Source of the DNA: Yamadazyma tenuis
Taxonomy: Eukaryota; Ascomycota; Pichiomycetes; Serinales; Debaryomycetaceae
NCBI RefSeq assembly: GCF_029203305.1
Contig: NC_089462.1
Coordinates: forward strand, 744,001 to 808,000
Length of the DNA: 64,000 nucleotides
Direction of reading: 5' to 3'
This document shows, piece after piece, positions 1 through 8,000 of this stretch. Position 1 is the stretch's first letter, and every line of letters starts with the position of its first letter. The notes under the pieces are model-generated. The model was given only the letters and a program-made list of their open reading frames with translations, searched no databases and had not been told where the DNA came from. The position numbers and the translations under genes were made by a program.

Positions 1-63
1 CATCGAGTCATCCAGAACCTTATTCAAAGAGGGAAGATTGAGCTCTTCAGTCAGCTCGGCTGA
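1..63 (+). CDS. Possible C-terminal tail of a gene entering from the left edge
   Basis: Frame 1 is open from the first base to a TGA at 61-63 and encodes about 20 residues ending in KIELFSQLG. These look like a normal hydrophilic/hydrophobic protein end. Frame 2 is also open, to a TAA further on, but gives a Ser-rich string that looks less natural. Too little is visible to name a family. The opposite strand has no usable ATG here. Confidence is low because only 63 bases can be judged. Confidence 0.3.
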   Translation, partial: HRVIQNLIQRGKIELFSQLG

Positions 64-222
64 TAAGTTGCACGATTAAACATTTAACGATTTAATGACA
101 AAGTTGATGATTACGGTATTTATGATAATTGGGATGGGATGAAATGAGGACTTAGTTTGTGCCATTATGTATTATTAGCTCTATTTTTTTTAACTACTGT
201 GTGTATTATTATAAGTAATTCC

Positions 223-654
223 TTAATCTGTACTGGAACATCCTTTACACCCACACTTGACACACTCCACGGGTTTGTCATCTGAAAGATCCTGCTTCGG
301 CACCCGACAAATGCACGATGAGCCAAAGTTGTTGTCTTCTTTTCGTATACAATTGAGACAGCAGAGCTTCTCGTAGCCCTGTTTCTTCCACTTGGCAATC
401 AAGTTTGCGTCAACGTACTTCTGTTTGAGGAGCCACTCGTAGAGTGGTTTGTCTATGAGTTTTCTATTATAATGCATTGTGTAAACATAACGAGAGATCT
501 GGTGATTGATCTGGATGATTTTCCATACCGAGTGCTTTTCGGTTTGGGTTTGGGCGTCTTTAAGTTTCTGGACGAGCTTGGATATCGTCGGCTCGATCTT
601 GGTGTAGCCTTCTGGTGGTTTACCACCTCTTTTACTGGATTTGACTTTAGGCAT
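223..654 (-). CDS. BUD31: Bud31, spliceosome component
   Basis: A 143-residue protein of the BUD31/G10 family, a nuclear spliceosomal protein that in yeast belongs to the NTC-related group bound to the activated spliceosome. The N-terminus (MPKVKSSK...KPPEGY) and the segment LIAKWKKQGYEKLCCLNCI match the family closely. The C-terminal third has the zinc-binding cysteines at residues 98, 99, 102, 114, 116, 131, 134, 136 and 139. Length equals the family norm (about 145-157). The ATG at 654-652 was chosen because conserved residues begin there. The frame stays open further upstream, but only through the tRNA gene. Only 33 bp separate this ATG from the 3' end of tRNA-Ser on the same strand, so the promoter must overlap or lie beyond the tRNA gene. 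Confidence 0.95.
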   Translation of the reverse strand: MPKVKSSKRGGKPPEGYTKIEPTISKLVQKLKDAQTQTEKHSVWKIIQINHQISRYVYTMHYNRKLIDKPLYEWLLKQKYVDANLIAKWKKQGYEKLCCLNCIRKEDNNFGSSCICRVPKQDLSDDKPVECVKCGCKGCSSTD

Positions 655-668
655 CTTGTTGTGTAAAT

Positions 669-678
669 AAAAAAAAAA
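669..678 (-). terminator. Pol III terminator of tRNA-Ser
   Basis: Ten T residues on the minus strand begin ten bases past the tRNA 3' end. This is the expected RNA polymerase III stop. The same tract lies 14-25 bp upstream of the BUD31 start codon, within the leader or promoter of that gene. Confidence 0.8.
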
Positions 679-687
679 TGAGAATGA

Positions 688-801
688 CGACATCAGCAGG
701 ATTCGAACCTGCGCGGGCGAAACCCAATGCATAACCCAAATATTCCGTTTCAGATGAAACACGATTCGAGTGCATCGCCTTAACCACTCGGCCACAATGC
801 C
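688..801 (-). tRNA. tRNA-Ser(CGA) with 32-nt intron
   Basis: Class II tRNA on the minus strand. The acceptor GGCATTG pairs with TGATGTC (four Watson-Crick and three G-U pairs), followed by discriminator G. The D arm is GCCGAGTGGTTAAGGC (A-box type). The anticodon stem is ATGCA/TGCAT with loop CTCGAAA after splicing. A long variable arm (TGGGTTTCGCCCG) and T arm GCAGGTTCGAATCCTGC (B box) complete it. Exon 1 is 801-765, the intron 764-733 and exon 2 732-688, giving an 82-nt mature tRNA, normal for serine. Anticodon CGA reads UCG. The A36-A37-A38 run is the target motif of Mod5, whose gene lies at 34.5 kb. This is not the tRNA-Ser(CAG) that would decode CTG. Confidence 0.96.
733..764 (-). other. 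tRNA-Ser intron
   Basis: A 32-base intron one base 3' of the anticodon, the canonical tRNA intron site. It contains GTTTCA/TGAAAC, which can fold on itself, at 747-760. Intron ends were set by restoring a 7-base anticodon loop and 5-bp stem. Confidence 0.9.
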
Positions 802-1296
802 GCGAACTCTGGAAAAAAAGTTTCCCATTGAACCACGACAAAACAGGTGAAATATCGACAAAAAAAGACCAAAAGACCATCATATGGTTCCAAACAGTAC
901 ACACATGTTCGATTACATGTATGCAGTGGTGAATGATAACAAGACACAAAAAACTCTCTGCCACCACCGTTTCACCTCCTGCACAAAGCTGTCACCAGCC
1001 GTGCGCTAGCAATTAAAAATCCATCCGATCACGAACCTCTGCCCCGAAGGGGGAAATGGTTGCTCGAGCAAAAATATCACATTCATAGTTCTGCAGGATC
1101 TCAAGTGGCCAAACCCAACATCTGGCAACTAATACTTTTAGTGTTTTTGTCCTCGAAGGTTTTACATTTGCGCAACTGGTACCTTATATTTTGGCCCTGT
1201 GCACATTATTTGCAGGCATATAAACAAGCGAGCTTAGTTGAAAAAATTGTAACAAAACATCTTCAAATTGCTCACTGAAACATCATTTGAACAATA
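802..1296. other. Spacer between tRNA-Ser and the OSCA-type gene
   Basis: No convincing gene lies in these 495 bases. The right part is the promoter of the downstream membrane protein: a TATAAA element lies at 1219-1224, 73 bp before the ATG. The left part should hold any Pol II promoter that serves BUD31 through or past the tRNA gene. Short open frames here start at non-ATG codons or read the tRNA and have no protein-like character. Confidence 0.7.
1219..1224 (+). promoter_or_regulatory. TATA box of the OSCA-type channel gene
   Basis: TATAAA 73 bp upstream of the ATG at 1297, a usual distance for yeast TATA elements. Confidence 0.55.
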
Positions 1297-3912
1297 ATGA
1301 CAGATAGCAGATCCACCTCCACACTGGCGGTGGTATCGTCTTTGTTGGCCAACCTTGCCCTATTTGGTTGCTTTTTGGGTGGCTTCTTGCTCTTGAGGGT
1401 CAAGTTCAAGAGAATTTACAGTCCCAGATCATCCTTCAAAATCGGCCCCGAGGAGTCTCAACCCCCTGAACTATCAATTGATCCCATCTCGTGGATCTTC
1501 AAGTTGCTTTTCAGAACCCAGTCACAAGTCATTCAGTATGCTGGGTTGGATGGGTACTTTTTCTTGAGATACATTTTCATGATGATGGCCATCTTCTTTG
1601 GAGGTGTTTTCACGTATGTGATTTTATTACCGATAAATGCCACAAATGGAAACGGAAACGAGGGGTTCGACCAGCTATCAATTTCCAACGTCAAAGACCA
1701 CAACCGGTACTATGCCCATGTACTTGTTGGATGGGTGTTCTATGGAGCGGTCATGGCGGTGATTTTTAGAGAACTATTCTTTTACAACTCCATAAGGTGT
1801 GCAGCTTTGGCGTCTCCCAAGTACGCAAAGAAGTTGTCGTCAAGAACCATTTTGTTCCAGTCGGTTCCGGATGCTTTGTTGGATGAAAAGCAGTTTTTCA
1901 AGATGTTTAACGGAGTGAAGAGAGTGTGGGTGGTGAGAAACTTGAGGAAGCTTGACGGCAAGATCAGAAGGAGAACCAACTTGGTTCATAAGTTGGAGGC
2001 AGCGGAAAACAGTTTGTTGGCGAAGGCCTACAAGAGGAAGTTGAAGAGCGAAAAGAAGAAGGTTTTGGTGGAAGACCCAGGAAACATCAACTCTTATGTT
2101 CCTGAGAAAAAGAGACCCCGGCACAGAGCCAATGGGCTTTTCAAGTCAAAAGTTGACACCATAGACTATTGCTTGGAAGAAATTCCCAAGGTTGACGCTG
2201 AAGTCAAAAAACTTCAGAAGGCCCATAAGACTTCTAAACCCAAAAACTCCATTTTCGTCGAGTTTGAAAACCAGTACACCGCCCAATTGGCGTTCCAGTC
2301 CACTATTCATCACAATCCCTTGAGAATGAAGGCGTGTGCCACCGGAATGGAGCCAGGAGACGTGATTTGGGCCAACTTGAGGTTGTTTTGGTGGGAAGCA
2401 AATGTGAGAACTTTGATTGCAATTGCTGCCGTAACGGCTGTGATCATTCTTTGGGCAGTTCCAGTGGCCTTTGTGGGTGTGATTTCAAACATCACCTACT
2501 TGACCAACAAATTGCCTTGGTTGAGGTGGATTTTGAAATTGAAAAAAAAGTTATTAGGGATTATCACAGGTCTTTTGCCAACCATCTTATTGAAGGTGTT
2601 GTTTGCAGTTTTACCTGTGTTTATTAGAGCTAACGGCCGAGTGGCGGGATGTGCTACTGTCCAACAGATTGAATTGTTTGCCCATGACACGTACTTTGGG
2701 TTCTTGATTGTCAACTCGTTCATCGTGGTAACCTTGGCCTCATCTGCCTCATCGGTGGTGACTCAGATTATTGATAACCCTACTTCGGCCATGCAGTTGT
2801 TGGCCAGTAATTTGCCAAAAGCATCGAACTTTTTCATTTCATATATTGTTTTACAAGGCTTCACCATCAGTGGTACTACCTTATTCCAGGTGGTTTCGCT
2901 ATTTGTGTTTTACTTTTTGACCACATTGTTAGACAAAACCGTTCGGAAAAAACACACCCGGTATACAACCTTGGATGGAATGACATATGGGACCACATTC
3001 CCAGTGTATATCAACTTGGTGTGTATCACGTTGGCGTATGCCATCATCTCTCCCATGATTTTAATATTTGCATTTTTGGCGTTCCTTTTGGTGTTTCTCG
3101 CCTACAGTTATAACTTAACCTATATCATGCTTCCCGGCCCCGACGTGAGAGGTATGCACTATCCTAAAGCCTTGTTTCAAACCATCATTGGAATCTACTT
3201 GGGTCAAGTGTGTCTCTTGGGAATTTTTGTGGTTGGTAAAGGTTGGGGTCCTATTGTGCTCCAGGCCATTGGTATTGGGTTCACCGCATTCTGCCATTAC
3301 ACGTTGAACCAGAGCTTTGGGCACTTGTTGTCGGTTGTGCCAATCGATGTGATGAAGCCTCTTGATGGTGTTTCCGAGACTCCTTCCTACAATGGCCAAA
3401 CTGACTATAAAACCAAGGTTTTGGACGTCAGAAGGTATAGGCACCACCAGTCTCAACCCGACAAGCACTTGGAAGCGGCCATTGCCAATGAGAACAAGGT
3501 TAATAGCCAGGTCAAACAAGACTTGATCAAGGAAGACGCTGAGATCAACCAGAACGAAACCGTCTACTCGGTGACACCAGTGTTGGCAGATAGAGACATG
3601 AAGAAGTTGGAAAGTACCAACTGGTTTGTGAGGTTCATCAGACCCGATGTGTTTGCCAACTACAGACACGCTCGTAGGTTATTACCGGCCAACTATAACG
3701 TTGAGCCGGACGAGGTCGATGATAGGCATGCCTATAGTTCTCCCAATGTTGCCCAGACGCTTCCCACCATCTGGATTCCTGAAGATCCAATGGGACTCTC
3801 GAAGATCGAGATCGAGAAGGCCAAAGCCAAAAGTGCCATCAGCATGTCAGACCAGAACGCTGGTTTTGACACCAAGGGAAACTTCGTATATACGGGACCT
3901 CCTCCAGCATAA
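1297..3912 (+). CDS. OSCA/TMEM63 (DUF221) family membrane protein, Phm7/Rsn1-like
   Basis: An 871-residue multi-pass membrane protein of the calcium-permeable stress-gated cation channel family (Csc1, Phm7, Rsn1, Spo75 in S. cerevisiae). Visible parts in order: a first membrane segment at about residues 10-32; PISWIFKLLF and DGYFFLRY; the motif LLPINATNGN near residue 110; two further helices to about 160; a long cytosolic RRM-like loop to about 375; about seven helices from 375 to 690 including NLPKASNFFISYIVLQG; and a soluble tail. The tail ends with a conserved WIPEDPMGLSK block near residue 830. The loop KRPRHR and the tail fit Phm7/Rsn1 better than Csc1. Which of these paralogues it is cannot be settled by eye, so no symbol is given. 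It probably acts at the plasma membrane or in the secretory pathway. Confidence 0.9.
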   Translation: MTDSRSTSTLAVVSSLLANLALFGCFLGGFLLLRVKFKRIYSPRSSFKIGPEESQPPELSIDPISWIFKLLFRTQSQVIQYAGLDGYFFLRYIFMMMAIFFGGVFTYVILLPINATNGNGNEGFDQLSISNVKDHNRYYAHVLVGWVFYGAVMAVIFRELFFYNSIRCAALASPKYAKKLSSRTILFQSVPDALLDEKQFFKMFNGVKRVWVVRNLRKLDGKIRRRTNLVHKLEAAENSLLAKAYKRKLKSEKKKVLVEDPGNINSYVPEKKRPRHRANGLFKSKVDTIDYCLEEIPKVDAEVKKLQKAHKTSKPKNSIFVEFENQYTAQLAFQSTIHHNPLRMKACATGMEPGDVIWANLRLFWWEANVRTLIAIAAVTAVIILWAVPVAFVGVISNITYLTNKLPWLRWILKLKKKLLGIITGLLPTILLKVLFAVLPVFIRANGRVAGCATVQQIELFAHDTYFGFLIVNSFIVVTLASSASSVVTQIIDNPTSAMQLLASNLPKASNFFISYIVLQGFTISGTTLFQVVSLFVFYFLTTLLDKTVRKKHTRYTTLDGMTYGTTFPVYINLVCITLAYAIISPMILIFAFLAFLLVFLAYSYNLTYIMLPGPDVRGMHYPKALFQTIIGIYLGQVCLLGIFVVGKGWGPIVLQAIGIGFTAFCHYTLNQSFGHLLSVVPIDVMKPLDGVSETPSYNGQTDYKTKVLDVRRYRHHQSQPDKHLEAAIANENKVNSQVKQDLIKEDAEINQNETVYSVTPVLADRDMKKLESTNWFVRFIRPDVFANYRHARRLLPANYNVEPDEVDDRHAYSSPNVAQTLPTIWIPEDPMGLSKIEIEKAKAKSAISMSDQNAGFDTKGNFVYTGPPPA

Positions 3913-4043
3913 TTATTCATTGTGTCTATATAGGCTTTTTCGCAACTGTCAATAAAAGTCTCGTGAAAGAAGCTGCGAATTTTCCTCGGACGTAATGGAG
4001 GAGAAGCATGATTAGAATTCACAAGTTAAAACTTTTGAAAAAA

Positions 4044-5009
4044 ATGGCTGCTGGCTACAAAACCCCCTGGAATATCGCCACCCAGCGCCTCCAACTCACA
4101 TCCAATCACTTGACGGCACCGGTAAACTCCAGATCCCTCAGCTACTCCACCGTGGACCTGGGATCCAAGTATTCTGTCGACTACAAAAAGTACTTGACAG
4201 ACACCAATGGAAACGTCAAGTCGTTCATGCATGACGTACCATTGGATCTAGATACCCGGAATGGCACCGCCACCATGGTGGTGGAGATTCCCCGGTGGTC
4301 GTATGCCAAGTTTGAAATCAACACAAAGCTCGAGGGAAATCCCATCACCCAGGACATAAAAAAGGGGAATGTACGGTTTGTTAAGAACTTATTCCCGTTT
4401 CATGGGTACGTTCATAACTACGGAGCATTGCCCCAGACGTGGGAAGATGCCACGAACTCGAACGGTTCGTTGGGGTTGTACGGTGATAATGATCCATTGG
4501 ACGTGGTGGAAATCGGGTCGCAAGTATTGGACACCGGTGCCATTGAACGGGTCAAGGTGTTGGGGTCGTTAGCGTTGATTGACGACGGAGAGTTGGACTG
4601 GAAGGTGGTGGTGGTACGCACGGCGGACCAGTTGGCCCTGCAATTGCACGACATTGCCGATGTACAAACCATTTGTCCTGGCTTACTAGAGGCTACAAGA
4701 GAGTGGTTTCGAAATTACAAGATCCCCGATGGGAAACCTGCCAACCAATTTGCCTTCAACGGCGAGTTTAAGAACCGTGAAGAAACCATACGCCTAGTGC
4801 AAGAGAATCACGAGGCATGGGACAAGTTAGTCCATGGTCACATTAAGGCCGATGCTGCCAAATTGCCAAATATAGCCAACACGAGTGTTTCGGGGTCGCT
4901 AAAGTACCAGGAAGCCTATGACCACAAAACTCTCCTGTTAAACCCGTCAACACCTGACATGCCATTGCCTGAACACGTCGACCGCATGTACTATTGTGGA
5001 AGCAGTTAG
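4044..5009 (+). CDS. PPA2: Mitochondrial inorganic pyrophosphatase
   Basis: Hydrolyses pyrophosphate to phosphate in the mitochondrial matrix. The 321-residue protein shows the family I signature DNDPLDV at residues 148-154, plus FVKNLFPFHGYVHNYGALPQ and WFRNYKIPDGKPANQFAFNG. An N-terminal arginine- and serine-containing stretch before residue 38 looks like a mitochondrial presequence. Similarity to yeast Ppa2 (for example GSLALIDDGELDWKV) is greater than to cytosolic Ipp1. The ATG at 4044 (context AAAAAAATGGCT) was preferred to an in-frame ATG at 4008. CTG codons occur at residues 39 and 199. Residue 199 aligns, from memory, with a serine of S. cerevisiae Ppa2, as expected if CTG encodes Ser. 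NUP192 follows 63 bp downstream. Confidence 0.93.
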   Translation: MAAGYKTPWNIATQRLQLTSNHLTAPVNSRSLSYSTVDLGSKYSVDYKKYLTDTNGNVKSFMHDVPLDLDTRNGTATMVVEIPRWSYAKFEINTKLEGNPITQDIKKGNVRFVKNLFPFHGYVHNYGALPQTWEDATNSNGSLGLYGDNDPLDVVEIGSQVLDTGAIERVKVLGSLALIDDGELDWKVVVVRTADQLALQLHDIADVQTICPGLLEATREWFRNYKIPDGKPANQFAFNGEFKNREETIRLVQENHEAWDKLVHGHIKADAAKLPNIANTSVSGSLKYQEAYDHKTLLLNPSTPDMPLPEHVDRMYYCGSS

Positions 5010-5072
5010 TACCTCTTAATGTACAATTTCTAGTGCGCAAAATTTTTTTGAAAACAAACATCGACCTTGCAA

Positions 5073-8000
5073 ATGCCTGAGTCAATAAAGGGAATCTCTG
5101 CCAAATTAAAACCTGGCCAACCCACCCAACTCTGGTCATTTGCCAACGCGGTGGCATTGTTGGATAACACGTTTGATCAGAACATTTCCGACTCGTTGAA
5201 TGAGTTTTTGTTGTCCCACAAGTCGCTTTTGGCTGATTCCAACCCTTTGACCAAGAGTGACAGTGAGACCATCACCGCTGGTACCAAGGAAATTACCCTC
5301 AATGGAATCCTTTATACGGGAATTACCGACCAGAATGTGGCGGACTCCAAAAAACTTAGTGAAATACTCCAACTCGATCAGAAACACTGTTTGAGAATAA
5401 TTTCTCAAGTGTCAAAGAGGTATCCAGAAACAAAGTTACAGGACTTGAAGTTGAATTCCAAAATCAAGTTTCTTGACGATAGAGAAACCCTAGCACAACA
5501 GGAGAGGTTGTACTTGTACAGCTCAAGTATATTGAGAGAGAGGAGAACCATTTTAGAGTGTTCATTGGAACTTTTGAGCCGAAAATTGGATACCTCCAGC
5601 TCCCTGACCATCCAAAATTTGGGAAGAGACTTGTTCTTGTCATCTGAATACTTTGATTCCACCATAAAAGGATTACAAGATCAGATAACTAGCTTGACTA
5701 GCAAAACTTACATCAGTGAGGTGCCTGAACAGATAAGCAGTCTCATTTATAAAGAGACCCTCCTCACGATTGTTACCTATTTGAAAATCCTTGTCGAGAT
5801 GTCTATCAACAACAACAGTTTATCGACTAAATCTGTACTGGGTTGGTTCGACCTCATGCATTCCACGAACTTTACCGTCAGCTTGAACCCAATTATTAAA
5901 GAATCGGAATCGGAGTGTCTAAGTCTCATCAATTCCTTATCCAGCGTTGTTTGCATATCTCTCCTTGACTTGGACAAGAACTATGGGAGTGATTCTAGCG
6001 AAAGCTTGATGAACAACGCTGTTATATTCAAACAGATCAATGAGATCATCACCAGTCCAGACAACAAGAACGCCATTGCAATGTATGCATGGTCAATAAT
6101 ACTATTGAGAAAGAGCTATTTGTTAGAGGAGATTCCTAACAGCTCGTTTACCAATGTTCTTGGAGTAGAACTTATAGACAACTCAATCAATGACTTGAGC
6201 ATAAGATGCCGAGACTTGAACGTGTTTCATGAGATTGCTACTGTCAACAACATCCTTAAGTTTGACAATTTGTATCCAACAATCTTGTCGTCATTGATTC
6301 TAGCATCTATGCCGTTGATTACCTTAAACCCTCAGATTGCCTCAACAATTTCAATGGTAATGAAAGCATGTCCGGATTTCATAGTAGAAAGATTTTTCGA
6401 AAACCAAGCCACTAACAATGCATTGATTCTTACACGGGCAAAGTTTCCTATCCAATTGAGTTCTTTCTTGAAATTGGCATCTATTAATGGGAACTTCGCC
6501 TTGAACGAGTTGAAAGAAATGAAATCGTATATGTGCCTGTTCCAAAAGTCAGAATTGAACTTGATGTCGGTGATTGATGATGAAAACACAGAGTTGATAA
6601 AGTTGACTAAATCAATTGACATATACCCTCCTTATGAAATCAACAATAGGTTATCATTGTTATTGGAAGTTAATACCAAGGGGAAAATACTCCCTGGCTC
6701 TAGTGATTCCGAAGATTTGGTGGCCTTTCTCTACAGGTTTAGCGGAATAGCCTTTTTAGGTCGGGTTTTACAGAACTTGTCTATTGTATTTGACCCTTTT
6801 GACGTCGAAAAGGTCGAACTTACTGTTGATATTTTTGTCTTATTGACCCAAATTTTAAAGGATGCAGAATCTACTGAAGGAATTTATTTAATTGAAACCA
6901 TGTCTGCATACATGGATGGATCAGATGTGATTGAAATTATTCTCCGGCTATTGGAGCAAGGTTTACACTCCCGAAACGTCAAACTTTCCAAAGCAGTTTG
7001 TGACTTACTTTACTTTTTGAATCCGTTAGCAAGTGACAGAATATGGAGTTACTTGTCCAGTTCAATTCTATTATCAGATGGCGGAAAAGAAGGATTCGTT
7101 TCCACCATTTTCTCATCGATTGAAATGATCAATGGAAACTACGACTTTACGCTATCTTTTATAAAATTGACAGAAGTGCTTGCTCATGATAGTTTGCTGT
7201 CTTATTTCCAGCATTCAGTGGAGACTAAGTCGATGGTTTTATCCAAATGTATCAACCACTTGATCTTGGTTTTTGAGTCTTTTATCCACTGCAGATTCAA
7301 TGACTCTTACCAGAAAATGGAGATAGGATCCTTAATTTTGGATACTTTTGCGAATGTCTTGAGTATGGTCTATGGATTACAGAATTCGTCTTCAAACAGC
7401 AAGATAAGTGAAGTCTTCAGATCCCCTGCAAAGTTGATTGTTGATTCATTCTTAATTGATAAGTCAGACTTCTCAAGAACTTGTTACCCATTGACATCAT
7501 TGATTGAATCCTTGGAACAAGATATAATCGAGTACGAATTGAAGGATATCACCTCATCTTTATGTAAAACCTGGTTCTCAAGTGTATTGAAATTTTCTGA
7601 ATTGATTGTATCCATAAGGACTTCTATTCATTATCGTCCTTCCACGTTTGAAGCTTCTTTATTTAACCAAGTTCCTAAGTTGGTCAAATGTTACGCCACT
7701 TTCGAACCATTGAGAAAGGATATTTTGACATTGTTGACCGCTCTTACTAATGGTGACTGGCCTCATGATATGAGACCTTCATTATTGTCTCATTTGGGTA
7801 GAAACAATACTCAGATTTTATTGATGTCTATTATTGCTGACCTAGAGAACGACTTTGATAATTATAATGTGAAGGTTGCCATCTACGATTTCATTTCTGC
7901 TGTTATGAGGGGGGACCAAGAAGGACTATGTGTGCTGTTGTTAGGAGTTAGGGACATTGTCAATAACTTGAAAGATAATGGAACGAAGTCACAAACTCAC

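Noticed and set aside
24..78. Minus-strand frame at the left edge (AELTEELNLPSLNKVL-like)
   Set aside because: It looks protein-like but has a stop immediately upstream and no ATG, so it would need an unseen splice.
1060..1278. 72-residue frame before the OSCA-type gene
   Set aside because: Hydrophobic random string that includes the promoter TATA region and does not begin with ATG.
3115..3669. 184-residue frame antisense to the OSCA-type gene
   Set aside because: Lies wholly within a conserved coding region on the other strand.
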